From CAYGZQ01 sp964354375 [NCBI: uncultured Planctomycetota bacterium] (GTDB lineage Bacteria > JAJVIF01 > JAPKYR01): a stretch of DNA of 35,920 nucleotides. Below are positions 1-9,583 of this stretch, in pieces (position 1 is the stretch's first letter; every line of letters begins with the position of its first letter). The stretch covers positions 1 through 35,920 of the forward strand of contig CAYGZQ010000042.1 of assembly GCA_964354375.1 (NCBI GenBank), written 5' to 3'. Under the pieces are notes generated by a model. That model had not been told where the DNA came from. It saw nothing but the letters and a program-made list of their open reading frames with translations, and searched no databases. The position numbers were made by a program, and so were the translations under genes.

Positions 1-1104
1 AGGAAGCGGAACCTCTTCTCGGCGGGCGCGCTCATGACCCAGTTTTACTACGAGGTCCACAAGAACATCACGGAAAAGAACGCCGCGAGCGGGGTCACGG
101 AGGAGAGCGCGGCTGCCGGGGGATTCTGGGACCGGTTCAACCAAGCGGTCGACTGGTCGTTCGGGAATGAGGAGGAGACAAGCGAGCCGCAAGTGGAGCC
201 CTTGCCGTGCGATTTTCTCAGCGACATTCGTCGGGCGGCATGGGACCCGTCGAACGACTACATTCCGGAGTTTGCCCCGCCCGACGCATTCAGCGGCGGC
301 TCCCGGGGATCGCGCGTCGCTTGCACTCAGCCCCTCGGATGGGCTCAGGCGATGGGCATCATGGTTCTGCTCGCCAGGGCCGGCTACATTCCCCCCGAAA
401 TGCCGCATCCGTGCGACCCGATTCAGACAAGAAACTACGTCATTTTTCTCGTCGATGTGAGCACATCGATGAGCTGGGAGGCGGCGGGCACCGGGGGAAA
501 GCTCTCGAAGCTGGACAAGGTGAAAGCCGCCGTGCCGAACATCATCAGGGAGCTGTCCACCGAGAAAAACGCGTATGCGCTTCTCACCTACGCATGCCCC
601 GACTGCAGCACGCCGAGCACTCCGGTGGTCGTGGAATTCACCCAGGATCCCCAGGTTGTCATTGACGCGGTTCAGTCGCTTCAGCCGTACGGGTGGACGC
701 CGATGGTCGCCGGCATCGATGCTGCGTACAAGTATGCCGAGCTCATACCGGAGACTGCTGCAGGCAACATAATCCTGCTGTCGGACGGACAGCAGAATTG
801 CCCCCAGGGACTCGCTCCGGCTCGCAACGACGTGTCTATGGAGATCAGGAAGATTCCCGGCAGACCCAATATCAAGATGTCGGCCATAGCCTACTGCACA
901 CAGGGCGATGAGGGTCTCAGCTCCACGCTGGCGGACCTGGCGAATCAAAGGGGAGGCGTGTTCCTGAACGCTCCCGACCCCGAGAGCGTCAAGGGCGGTT
1001 TCCGCGAGGTGATACTCTCTCGCAGCATGCCGGAAGACAAACTGGTGACCGGAACCGTTTTCACTGCTGCGCTCTTGTTCCTTCTGCTCCTTGCTCTACT
1101 CTGA
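1..1104 (+). CDS. von Willebrand factor A (VWA) domain membrane protein, 5' end outside window
   Basis: The frame is already open at base 1, so the real start probably lies upstream; the first ATG in the window is at 34. Counting from that ATG, residues about 135-330 form a VWA domain. The MIDAS metal site is complete: DVSTS begins at D141, the Thr of GWTPM is near 222, and the Asp of LLSDGQQ is near 251. The last 17 or so residues are a hydrophobic leucine-rich segment with almost nothing after it, suggesting a C-terminal membrane anchor. The domain call is secure. The ligand and role are unknown. The next gene starts 15 bases downstream, so the two are probably co-transcribed. Confidence 0.85.
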   Translation, partial: RKRNLFSAGALMTQFYYEVHKNITEKNAASGVTEESAAAGGFWDRFNQAVDWSFGNEEETSEPQVEPLPCDFLSDIRRAAWDPSNDYIPEFAPPDAFSGGSRGSRVACTQPLGWAQAMGIMVLLARAGYIPPEMPHPCDPIQTRNYVIFLVDVSTSMSWEAAGTGGKLSKLDKVKAAVPNIIRELSTEKNAYALLTYACPDCSTPSTPVVVEFTQDPQVVIDAVQSLQPYGWTPMVAGIDAAYKYAELIPETAAGNIILLSDGQQNCPQGLAPARNDVSMEIRKIPGRPNIKMSAIAYCTQGDEGLSSTLADLANQRGGVFLNAPDPESVKGGFREVILSRSMPEDKLVTGTVFTAALLFLLLLALL

Positions 1105-1119
1105 ACTCGGGGGTGAACG

Positions 1120-1665
1120 ATGAAACTGTTATTGTCGGCGCTTGCGCTGGTGATGTCGAAAGAGGACCTGGAGCGGCAGTTCCGCCTGACGAGGGCCAGC
1201 TGGCTGGTTCCGTTCCTTCTGAGCACCATAGCATGGGCGCACATCATGGTGGAGATGGTGTACGCCTACAGGAACGTCACGACCTTGATTCACGCAGCAC
1301 TCGTGTGGCTCTGGGCCCTTTTGTTTGCCGGATGGTTGATGCTCTTCCTGGCGTTCATCTCGTCGCTGTTCATCTTCAGAAAAGTCGGCATGGCCAAAGC
1401 CTTCTATTTCGGGATGCTCGCGTGCATGCCCATCGTCGCAATTGCCCTGATCAGCCTGGTCCTGAAAATGCAGTTCGGTCTTGTGAGGGTGCTCGGCTAC
1501 TTCCCCGAGCATCCGCTGATAATCGGGGCCTATCTCACCATCTTCTCTCATGTGAGGCTGGTGTCGCTCGTGGGGAAATGGCGGGCGATTGTCTATCTTC
1601 TGTTGCTCACGATCCTGGTCTACATACTGCTCGGACCCGTTATGTTCAGGCTGTTCAGCATTTGA
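1120..1665 (+). CDS. polytopic membrane protein of unknown function
   Basis: The 181-residue product has about five hydrophobic segments (roughly residues 27-50, 57-88, 92-115, 118-135 and 155-178). The ATG at 1120 follows a purine-rich GGGGGTGA at good distance. It sits 15 bases after the VWA gene and in the same direction, consistent with one operon. I do not recognise a family. The five-helix layout loosely recalls Yip1-like proteins, but I see no diagnostic motif. Confidence 0.75.
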   Translation: MKLLLSALALVMSKEDLERQFRLTRASWLVPFLLSTIAWAHIMVEMVYAYRNVTTLIHAALVWLWALLFAGWLMLFLAFISSLFIFRKVGMAKAFYFGMLACMPIVAIALISLVLKMQFGLVRVLGYFPEHPLIIGAYLTIFSHVRLVSLVGKWRAIVYLLLLTILVYILLGPVMFRLFSI

Positions 1666-1738
1666 GCCGGTTGGAGCAACCTGAAAGCGTGCAGAGCGAG
1701 CGCGAAACAAGGGCGCGTTTTAGGGTACAATCGGAGCG

Positions 1739-3595
1739 GTGGATGACTTGCTCGCGGGATACATCTACTCGACGCTCCAGAGTGTTCTGTGGGCGACCTC
1801 GTGTGTCGGTCTCGGGATGCCGGTCGCGCGCAGGCTGAAGTCCCTGACGAATCTGGAACTGATCCTCGTCAGCTTCCTCCTGGGTTGCATAGTCTGGGTA
1901 GCGATTGGATTGGCGCTGTTTGGGTTTCACTGGTTCAGGCCGCTTGTCCTTACTGCGCTTGTGGACCTCCTGGGGGTGGCTTCTCTTGCGGCGTTCGGCA
2001 GGAAATGGTTTTGGGACCTGAGGAAGGGTCTTCGCCTCAGTCTGCCTGTGATATTTCTCTCCATTGTCCTTGCCGCACAGCTCCTGTACGCATTCCTGCC
2101 TGTTACGGCATTCGATGCGCTCTACTACCACCTGCCTCTGGCGAAGCGGATGCTCGACACCGGGACAATCTCCTGGACCCCATGGATTTTCAACTCTTCC
2201 TTCCCTCAAAGCTACGAACTGCTCCAGGCCATTGGAATGGCGAGCGGCGGCGATGTTGGAGCCACGCTTGTGAGTTGGTGGTTTGGGTTGGGAACCGCTC
2301 TGCTTCTGATGGCTGTCGGCGCTCGCCTGGGCAGTCCGCAAGTCGGGTTTTGGTCGTCGATTGCTCTGAGTCTGACACCGCTGTGGTTCTGGCTTACGCA
2401 TGTCCCGTACATGGGAACCGCACTTGCGTTCGGAATCTGCTTCCTCGCATTGTCGACATTGATCGATTCGCCGGGCTGGCTGGTTGGGTTGATTGTGGGA
2501 TGGCTTGCTGCAGCGAACTACTATGGTGTGGAGGTCGGACTGTTGGGGATACTGGTATGGGTCTGCAAGTCCCGGCCAGGCGCAAGGCATGTCCTTTGGG
2601 CATTGGCGATTGCAGCAGCTGTTGCAGGGTTCTGGTACGTGCGAAACCTGTACCTGTTCTCGAATCCATTCTTCCCCTACTTCGAATCGTTCTTCAGGTT
2701 CCTCGGGCCGCCGCGTCTCACCGAAAGCGCGGACACCATGTACGACATTGTGAGACGGGCCGGCAGTCCTCACACACTCTCGGGCTGGATCGGGCTTCCT
2801 CTGAAGCTGATGATCAATCCTGCGCCGGAATATGCAGACGATTCGGCGATCGCGTGGAAACAACTCGGATGGCTTGCCGCATTCTGGCTGCTCGCTGTTA
2901 TCGTCCTGCGGCGACATTCGGGTCTCGCCGGGGTCTATTTCTTAACCCTTGCCGCGACCCTCTCCTGGGTCCTCGTCCACCGGACCATTGACTTAAGATA
3001 TCTGACCTACCTCTTGCCTCTGATGTATGTGCTCTCGTTTGTCTTTCTTGCGAGCTCATTCTCGCGCCTGAATCTCAGACCGTCGATATCGATCGTGGTT
3101 TCGGCGATCGCGATCATCCTGGCGACATGGCATCTGATCGGACCGACCACGGATCGAAGTCTTGTGCAGATCCCGTTCACTTCCTCGGAATGTGAGATGT
3201 TCTTCGAAGACAATATTGACTGTTGGTCTGTTGTGAGCGAATTGAACCGTTCTGAGCCGCAGCCGACCGTATATTTTCTGTATGGGGAAGGTGTCAGGTA
3301 CTATTGCCGTTTCCCGGTATACGCAGGTTGGCATGATCGCTGTGATTATGGAAACTTCCATGATCATGCCGGATCGGGCGCCGATCTGGCGAATTGGCTG
3401 GAGGGAATTGGTGTCGATGTGCTGCTGATCGACGAAAGGCGCGTCAGGCAGCTCAGGGACGAAACGCTGGGAGTGCTTCAAGACCCGGGATTCACCGAGA
3501 AGTATGCGCCGTACCTTGTTGGGTACAACGATACGTCCCTGTACGTGCATTCCGGTTTCGAATTGGCAATTGAAGTGCACAGTGAGTTGAATTGA
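1739..3595 (+). CDS. GT-C superfamily (GT39/ArnT-like) membrane glycosyltransferase-like protein
   Basis: The product is about 618 residues with ten or more hydrophobic helices followed by a C-terminal soluble domain of about 120 residues. After the second helix, an extracytoplasmic loop carries FDALYYHLPLAKRML, resembling the first-loop acidic/YH motif of GT39-like enzymes that use lipid-phosphate sugars. The donor and acceptor cannot be read from sequence. The start is uncertain. GTG 1739 is only two bases from GGAG, while TTG 1748 lies a more normal distance behind GGTGG. A similar architecture is encoded convergently at 3970-5934. Confidence 0.75.
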   Translation: MDDLLAGYIYSTLQSVLWATSCVGLGMPVARRLKSLTNLELILVSFLLGCIVWVAIGLALFGFHWFRPLVLTALVDLLGVASLAAFGRKWFWDLRKGLRLSLPVIFLSIVLAAQLLYAFLPVTAFDALYYHLPLAKRMLDTGTISWTPWIFNSSFPQSYELLQAIGMASGGDVGATLVSWWFGLGTALLLMAVGARLGSPQVGFWSSIALSLTPLWFWLTHVPYMGTALAFGICFLALSTLIDSPGWLVGLIVGWLAAANYYGVEVGLLGILVWVCKSRPGARHVLWALAIAAAVAGFWYVRNLYLFSNPFFPYFESFFRFLGPPRLTESADTMYDIVRRAGSPHTLSGWIGLPLKLMINPAPEYADDSAIAWKQLGWLAAFWLLAVIVLRRHSGLAGVYFLTLAATLSWVLVHRTIDLRYLTYLLPLMYVLSFVFLASSFSRLNLRPSISIVVSAIAIILATWHLIGPTTDRSLVQIPFTSSECEMFFEDNIDCWSVVSELNRSEPQPTVYFLYGEGVRYYCRFPVYAGWHDRCDYGNFHDHAGSGADLANWLEGIGVDVLLIDERRVRQLRDETLGVLQDPGFTEKYAPYLVGYNDTSLYVHSGFELAIEVHSELN

Positions 3596-3652
3596 GCAGG
3601 GATGCCCTCAAGCCCGGGCTCGACTCGGCGGATTATCTTCGGTCCGCGCACC

Positions 3653-3913
3653 CTACCATCCGTGTCGCTCACCCCCGGGAATCGGAATGTGGTAGACCTG
3701 AGCGATGCCCCGCCATTCTTCCTGGGCCTGAATGAACTGCTCAGCTCGCACGGGGCGCATCCAGTACCAAGCCGCGAGCCCGACTGCAGCCAGGATGTAT
3801 ACGGAAATCAGAAGCCGCACCATGAGGCGCTTGAGGCGTGCCGGGAATGCCCGGGATCGAGTGTCCATGGGTCTGAGATGCTGCGGAAGCGGGTTTGTCG
3901 TATTGGTGGCCAT
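3653..3913 (-). CDS. small single-pass membrane protein, hypothetical
   Basis: The 86-residue product has a basic N-terminus, one membrane span (about residues 31-50, rich in L, I, V and A) and a short polar tail. An alternative start at 3973 would give 106 residues. That ATG overlaps the stop of the upstream gene as ATGA, a typical translational-coupling arrangement, but the extra 20 residues look poorly protein-like. Neither start has a clear ribosome binding site. The gene follows the GT-C-like gene directly, so co-expression is likely. No family recognised. Confidence 0.5.
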   Translation of the reverse strand: MATNTTNPLPQHLRPMDTRSRAFPARLKRLMVRLLISVYILAAVGLAAWYWMRPVRAEQFIQAQEEWRGIAQVYHIPIPGGERHGW

Positions 3914-3969
3914 ATGCTTGCAGGTTTTGAAGTAGTGCATTTCAATCGGATGGACCCAAAGCGTCAACG

Positions 3970-5934
3970 TCATCTCCGAACGGTGAAGATGGACCCAAGG
4001 GAACCGCTGTACAAAGGGACGAAAGCCTCCGGGTGCGCAATAGCCCAGGCCTGGTGCGGGCTGTTATTCCCAACGAACACGCTGTCGGCGCCGGAGTCGA
4101 GGAGGTCGCGCGTCCAGACGAAGCCGGACTGTTCCCAGGGAACAAAAACGACCCGGTTGGAGAAACCGGGATTCCACAATGCGAGGAATTGCCCCGTTCC
4201 GGGAACCAGGGTATATGCGATTGTAGTCCCGGGCAGAGTTGATTGTTTCAGAGCATCGACAAAAAGGTGGTCGCCCCAATCATCAATAAAGTACGTGAAT
4301 CTCTCGCGCTCCGAATACGGCTGCTGTCTCATGCTGGCAATGAGCTCGGGCCGAATCATGGTCTCATAGGTCGGTGGGCCGTAGAGAAAAACCGACATCA
4401 GCATGGACGCACACGCCACGGCAACGAATAGGCGTCGATATCGAGTCTTTCGGAGCGTGGATATTATGAACGCAAAGGCCAGGGCTCCCACTCCTACCAT
4501 CTGAAGGTGATACCGAGTCATGACTAATTGGATCGGTGCGAAGATGAAAAGCGGGATGATCAGGCCGACCATTACCGCCGGTGCGATCCAGCTTCGGCGT
4601 ATCATTGCCCAGATGAACGCAACCGGTATTGCGGGGAGAAGCAGCGTAGTGAAGACGGGACCCCATCCCCCAATTCGGGTAAGCGCAAATTGGTGCATCG
4701 CAGGGTCGAAAAGGCCGTCGACCACAATAGGTCCTACCGGTCCCGCACTGAGCTCCTCATGAAGTCGCTCGCCCCATGCTCCGACCTTGAAAAGCTCGTG
4801 GAGCGGATCGACTCCGTTGAACAGAATCCAGGGCCCTATTTGGACCTTGAAGATGCCCATTGGATTTCCGAGGAACAGCCAATTCTTTAAATAGAAAACG
4901 CTTCCGAGTATGAGGGAAAGTCCGGCGAAAAGAATCAGGGCCCCTGTCGCACTTCCAAGGCGCCGAGGGGGCGCAACCCTCAGGCCGTCAAGCCTCGTCG
5001 GGAAGAGGCGGATGGCGAGGAACAGCAGGAGACCGGGAAAGAAAAAAGGTCCCTTGGAGCCTATGGAGAACCCGCAGGCGCATGCCGCGAGGGCGAGTGC
5101 CCAATTGTTCAAATGCCTCCTGGAGAGAAGAGCCATGGCGGCAAGAACGACGCCCATGACGACAACGTCGTTCTTCGCGATCCACATGGCCTGGAATGCC
5201 GTCGGGACACTGAAGACTGTGAGAGCCGCGATAGCCGAATCGACCCGTCTCACGCCGACGTTCCTGGCGATTATGTATGTGGCGAGTGCGGCGGCATACA
5301 TGAAAGGAGCTTGACAGATGTTGGAAACACGATCCGACCCCTGGCCGATTATCCACCACAGGAACATGACTTCCGCGTTCATGGGGTAGGCATTGATGAA
5401 GCTGACGGGCTGGTTGAAGGGTCCGAGATGGCCTTCCTGATGAGCATACGCGGCCCAGGGCAGAGAGACGTGCCAGCTGTCATAGCACCAGGTTGGAAGA
5501 AGCAGCCCGATGTATATCATCCACGCGCCCAGGATCAGCGACAACGACCCCATGAACAGAAGAGCCGTGGAGGATCGGGCAAGTCTGCAGATCGTTCCGC
5601 AGAGAAGAGAGAACTCCTGGAGAATGCTCCTTCCTTCTTTGATCTTCGAAGTCCGGAAGATGACCATCGCGGACACGGTTGCATTGAGTACCCCGAGCGG
5701 CCACCAGAACAGCACGCCCAGGGTCCCAAGAAGGAGACTGGACGCGAGTATCTGAGTGACTGTGGCCAGAAAGGCGCCGAGGAGGCGCTCAGATAGAGTG
5801 AAGTCTCTTGAGAGGCGCCGCGCAAGAAATGCCGACCATGCCAGGAACATGATCAGGGTCAGAAACAGCCAGAAGTAACCCTGCCAGGGCTGTACGATCT
5901 GAGGGGGAGGAATATCGGAATAGCGTGAGTACAT
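3970..5934 (-). CDS. GT-C superfamily (GT39-like) membrane glycosyltransferase-like protein
   Basis: The product is 654 residues with at least ten hydrophobic helices and a C-terminal soluble part of about 110 residues. The first large extracytoplasmic loop has YDSWHVSLPWAAYAHQEG, corresponding to the D-x-x-(Y/W)-H element in the protein at 1739-3595. Both therefore probably belong to the same broad GT-C group of lipid-linked sugar transferases, although they differ in most of their sequence. ATG 5934 is the first start after an in-frame TAA; no good ribosome binding site precedes it. The stop overlaps the possible start of the small gene at 3973. Confidence 0.75.
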   Translation of the reverse strand: MYSRYSDIPPPQIVQPWQGYFWLFLTLIMFLAWSAFLARRLSRDFTLSERLLGAFLATVTQILASSLLLGTLGVLFWWPLGVLNATVSAMVIFRTSKIKEGRSILQEFSLLCGTICRLARSSTALLFMGSLSLILGAWMIYIGLLLPTWCYDSWHVSLPWAAYAHQEGHLGPFNQPVSFINAYPMNAEVMFLWWIIGQGSDRVSNICQAPFMYAAALATYIIARNVGVRRVDSAIAALTVFSVPTAFQAMWIAKNDVVVMGVVLAAMALLSRRHLNNWALALAACACGFSIGSKGPFFFPGLLLFLAIRLFPTRLDGLRVAPPRRLGSATGALILFAGLSLILGSVFYLKNWLFLGNPMGIFKVQIGPWILFNGVDPLHELFKVGAWGERLHEELSAGPVGPIVVDGLFDPAMHQFALTRIGGWGPVFTTLLLPAIPVAFIWAMIRRSWIAPAVMVGLIIPLFIFAPIQLVMTRYHLQMVGVGALAFAFIISTLRKTRYRRLFVAVACASMLMSVFLYGPPTYETMIRPELIASMRQQPYSERERFTYFIDDWGDHLFVDALKQSTLPGTTIAYTLVPGTGQFLALWNPGFSNRVVFVPWEQSGFVWTRDLLDSGADSVFVGNNSPHQAWAIAHPEAFVPLYSGSLGSIFTVRR

Positions 5935-6261
5935 TGCCGCCGGTCGTCGAGGTTACATCCCAGGACGTCCATGTGTTGAAGGAACGTCCGGAAGACACGG
6001 GCATGATAACTCCCTGAAGCGTCCGGGTCCAGCAAAGAAGCGTCGGAGCAGCACGGAGATACCTCCCCTGGGACTCCCTCTAAACCCCACCATCCTCGGC
6101 CACACCCTCTGACGAAACGGGAGGAGGAATGCTCCCGGACCGCGGCCTCCGAATCGTTTCTTCGGGGACATGGCTGACGGATATGTTCGACGCCTTGGGG
6201 CGACGGCGAAGACCGAGCGGCTCATCCGCGATGTTCTGAACAGATGTCCCAAGTGCCGGGA
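5935..6261 (-). other. gap of about 330 bp without a convincing gene
   Basis: Both flanking genes are on the minus strand. I see no RNA gene and no strong promoter. A short plus-strand frame (6170 to about 6348) contains a CPKC motif but runs into the 3' end of the lipoprotein gene in antisense. A weak hairpin, GTCCC/GGGAC (6246-6262), overlaps the lipoprotein stop codon and lacks a T-run, so I do not call a terminator. Confidence 0.5.
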
Positions 6262-9200
6262 CTACCAGATCCCGTCGCACGGCAGTTTCAGCAGGAATGC
6301 GTCATCTTCGCCGTTCGACCAAGATTCCATGATTGCGTCACCGGGGTAAAAATCGACCGTATCATGGAAGTAGCCGCACGAATACACAAAGTCGTCCTGA
6401 TCGACATCCACGCCATAGACCTTATCCCATCCCGCCGAGCCGAAGGTCGCAACCCACTGGAAGAGACCTTCGGAATCCAGACACAGAAGATATCCGTCGT
6501 AACTGCCCACCGAAACCCTTTCCTCAACGTCCACAGGATCGGGATCGAAGTCGACTGTCTCAGTGAAATCGCCCGCGATGTACCAACTGCCCGATGAGTC
6601 CGCTCTCACGTCCGGGCCCCAGTCTATGGTGGTCGATCCCCATGTCTGCGACCACTTGTAGTTGCCGTTCGCGTCAAACTCGGAGATGAACTGATCGACG
6701 TCGCCTACCGAGACACGGTTGTCTGCACCCGGGCCCGGGTCGAAATCGGCCGTCCCGCTGAACATGCCCGTCACGCCGACATACCCGTGCTCGTCGCCGG
6801 CAACGTTCACTCCCAGGTCATGATCTGTGCCTCCCCAGGTCTGCACCCAGTTGAAATCGCCCGTTATCTTGAACTGGCTCAGGAATACATCCCCCATACC
6901 CGCGCTGGCGCGCTGCTCCAGAGGAATATCGGGATCGAAATCGACCGTGTCCCTGAACAAACCTGCGACGTACAGGTACTGGCCGGCTTCGAGCTCGACC
7001 TCGTACGCGACATCCATCTCGGTTCCTCCCCAGGAGACTGCCCAGAGAAGCTCTCCAAGCTTGGTGTAGGCGGCGAGATAGCAGTCGCTTGAGCCGTTGG
7101 TGCTCAGATAGTAAGAGCCGGCCGAGGGGTCAAAATCGACCTTGCCGTAGAACATCCCGGCAACGTATGAGTCTCCGGACACATCGTCGATTGCCAGGCC
7201 GAAGGCGGAGTCCTGTTGGGCCTCACCATAGACGACGACAGAGACGAAGTTCCCATCGCTGTCCAGGACAAGTACAAACGCGTCGGTGCTGCCGTTAGAA
7301 TTCCTTGTCTGAACGCCCGGTCCCGGATCGAAATCCACTTCGCCCTCGTATTCGCCCGACATATGGACAGCCCCCGACGCGTCGACACCGATATTCGTGA
7401 CCCGATCCCAGTTCGCATTGCCCCATGAACGAACCCAGATGAAATTGCCGTCGAGGTCGAACTTGCAGACGTGGGCATCATGGTTGCCGTTCGAAGTGCG
7501 CTCGACGATGCCGGGCCCCGGATCGAAGTCGACCGTGCTCGAGAATTCGCCGCCGACGTAAACGAAACCATGATCGTCCACAGCGACAACGTTGGCAGTG
7601 TCGCTCGAGGCCGCTCCCCAGGTGCGAACCCAGCCATTGGCCACTGTCACAGGCAGACCTCCGGCGTTGACGGACCAGTCGCCTTCGTTGTCGGTGACCT
7701 TGAGTCTCACATTGTAGTTCCCCGTCTCACTATAGGCATGCGACAGCGTCTGGCCGGTGTCGTCATACACGCCGTCGTTCTCCCAGTCCCATTCCCACTG
7801 AACGATTTCCTCGCCCGAGCAATCCCCGTCGTGTGAGGATGAGCCGTCGAAGTTGAAGGGGACGTCGGTTGGATTCATGTTCTTGTCCACGGTGGGGACG
7901 GATACGGGCTGCAGGCCAAAAGCAATGGATTCGATCGGGGTTTCCGACTCACCCACCCCGCCGTCGCTGCTGGTCACGCGAAACCGCACGTAGTGCCCGC
8001 CGGGAACTTCCCACGCGTGGTAGACATCGCATCCGCTTTCATCGTAGATACCATCGTTTTCCCAGTCCCACTCGCAACTGACAATAACCCCGTCGGGATC
8101 GTACGAGCCGCTGTCCCAGAAGTGGACGGGCTCGCAAATGACGGCCGGCTGCGGAAAGAAGGCAGGGACAGCCACCGGAGGCTGGTTGTGGACCACCTCC
8201 AGGGTGCATACCTGGTAAGCCACAAGATCGAGCCAGTCCGGCGCCGAGGCATCTTCATCGTCGACGACCTTGATCAGGCACTTGTACCGTCCCGCCGCGG
8301 CGAACTCCTCATTCTCCACCTCGACGTTGTAACGGGTGTAATGGATAAAATGCGCGAACATTGGAGCGATGATATAGCCGTCGAACAACTCCGGGCATTC
8401 AACGATCGGCTCGGCATGGGTCTCATATCCCTTCCAATCATAGACATCGATCTGCAGAATAGTCTTGCCGCCCATATCCGTGAGCCCTGCGCTCACGGGA
8501 CTTTCAACGACTTCGATCTTCCACGGCTCCGGACAGTTGGCCTCGTCCGGGAACTGTGTCATGGGGTCCGTGACCGGTTTCACGAGCGGAGGCGCCCAGT
8601 TGGCGTCGACCGCGTACCCGAAAACGAACGGACCGTCGGGCATGTCTATCTGGTAGGTGACCGCGATCTCGTCGCCGGAGTAGAACGCATTCCGCGTGTT
8701 TGCGGGATCGTCGCTTATATGACGTTTATACCCGTTCAGAAGCGAGTTCGGGGCAGTGATGGTCGCGAACTTGCCCTTCGTGTACCCGCCGAGCCCACCC
8801 GGACCGCTTCCTTCGGTCGTCGAGTTATACAAACTGGTGTAGCCGTCCGCGTTAACCAGCTCGCCCTCGCCCACCGTGCGATCCGACGTGTTCAGACCCG
8901 CCTCGGGGAACACATCAGTGCCGTTGAACATGGCGATTCCCCGAACGTCGAAGCCCGTCAGGTTCGGGCTCGGGAAGGGATGCCTGATGGACAGGTCGAA
9001 GTTGACTGTTCCGTCGGGCCCCGGCGAGACGCCGATTATGCTGAGGCAATCGGCGCACGGGGCCTGCTCAAGGAATTTCAGGATGTTCCAGTGTCCGCCG
9101 ACCTGCCTTAAGGGAACGGCCTCGACGATATTCTCGGCCAGGTCCACATATACGTTGTAATACATCCAAAGATAATGTCCTGAGCCCTGGATATCCGATT

Positions 9201-9354
9201 CCCCCGGTTTTCCCGACGTGAAATCCGCGACCGCTTGCCCCTCCCCCTTCGGGGCTTCCTGAGGCGCAGTCGGGAACCCACCACGTGCACAAGATGTCGC
9301 CGAGGCAATCGCCGCGAGAAGGATGCTCTGTAATACCCTCTTATGGAATTTCAT
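6262..9354 (-). CDS. secreted lipoprotein: family N-terminal module, 2 PKD domains, 7-blade SBBP propeller
   Basis: The 1030-residue product starts at ATG 9354, five bases after GGGAGGAG. A signal peptide ends in a lipobox with Cys22 as the predicted lipidated residue. Residues about 58-390 are the module shared by six loci in this window, including the Pro-Cys-x-x-Cys motif (C100, C103) and later Cys in ANCPEPW, VECPELFDG and RYKCLI. Two PKD domains follow (about 392-485 and 488-575), each with the WDWENDG core. Residues about 578-1030 hold exactly seven repeats of about 57-65 residues with a VDFDPGPG-like core, matching the seven-bladed SBBP propeller family. The protein is predicted to be anchored to a membrane by lipid and exposed outside the cytoplasm. 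The ligand is unknown. Confidence 0.85.
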   Translation of the reverse strand: MKFHKRVLQSILLAAIASATSCARGGFPTAPQEAPKGEGQAVADFTSGKPGESDIQGSGHYLWMYYNVYVDLAENIVEAVPLRQVGGHWNILKFLEQAPCADCLSIIGVSPGPDGTVNFDLSIRHPFPSPNLTGFDVRGIAMFNGTDVFPEAGLNTSDRTVGEGELVNADGYTSLYNSTTEGSGPGGLGGYTKGKFATITAPNSLLNGYKRHISDDPANTRNAFYSGDEIAVTYQIDMPDGPFVFGYAVDANWAPPLVKPVTDPMTQFPDEANCPEPWKIEVVESPVSAGLTDMGGKTILQIDVYDWKGYETHAEPIVECPELFDGYIIAPMFAHFIHYTRYNVEVENEEFAAAGRYKCLIKVVDDEDASAPDWLDLVAYQVCTLEVVHNQPPVAVPAFFPQPAVICEPVHFWDSGSYDPDGVIVSCEWDWENDGIYDESGCDVYHAWEVPGGHYVRFRVTSSDGGVGESETPIESIAFGLQPVSVPTVDKNMNPTDVPFNFDGSSSHDGDCSGEEIVQWEWDWENDGVYDDTGQTLSHAYSETGNYNVRLKVTDNEGDWSVNAGGLPVTVANGWVRTWGAASSDTANVVAVDDHGFVYVGGEFSSTVDFDPGPGIVERTSNGNHDAHVCKFDLDGNFIWVRSWGNANWDRVTNIGVDASGAVHMSGEYEGEVDFDPGPGVQTRNSNGSTDAFVLVLDSDGNFVSVVVYGEAQQDSAFGLAIDDVSGDSYVAGMFYGKVDFDPSAGSYYLSTNGSSDCYLAAYTKLGELLWAVSWGGTEMDVAYEVELEAGQYLYVAGLFRDTVDFDPDIPLEQRASAGMGDVFLSQFKITGDFNWVQTWGGTDHDLGVNVAGDEHGYVGVTGMFSGTADFDPGPGADNRVSVGDVDQFISEFDANGNYKWSQTWGSTTIDWGPDVRADSSGSWYIAGDFTETVDFDPDPVDVEERVSVGSYDGYLLCLDSEGLFQWVATFGSAGWDKVYGVDVDQDDFVYSCGYFHDTVDFYPGDAIMESWSNGEDDAFLLKLPCDGIW

Positions 9355-9583
9355 AACACTCCTCCCAAGCCGGGTTTCTCAGTCTTGCTGAGGGCCGGCG
9401 ACCGATTTGGCCGCGCTGGTCGCGCGACAACTATCGGACAGACGGCCTGCCGATATCAGTATTAGGATAAAGGAAACGTCGTGTCGTGTCAAAGGCGGGA
9501 GCCGGATGGCAGTCAACCGCAACCCGCTGGGATAGCCGGAAGCCGCCATATCCCCCGGACTGCGGCCTGGAAAGCCTTGACGC

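Noticed and set aside
1655-2917. Long minus-strand frame of 420 codons opposite the GT-C-like gene
   Set aside because: It is very rich in Arg, Gln, Pro and Glu, has no family resemblance, and is antisense to a clearly real membrane protein gene.
6170-6348. Short plus-strand frame with a CPKC motif (RLIRDVLNRCPKCRDY)
   Set aside because: Only the first 30 or so codons look protein-like, and the rest is antisense to the lipoprotein 3' end. At most a degraded gene end, with too little evidence to annotate.
7993-9111. Long plus-strand frame of 372 codons within the 2-PKD lipoprotein gene
   Set aside because: It is antisense to the conserved N-terminal module; its openness follows from the codon pattern of the real gene.
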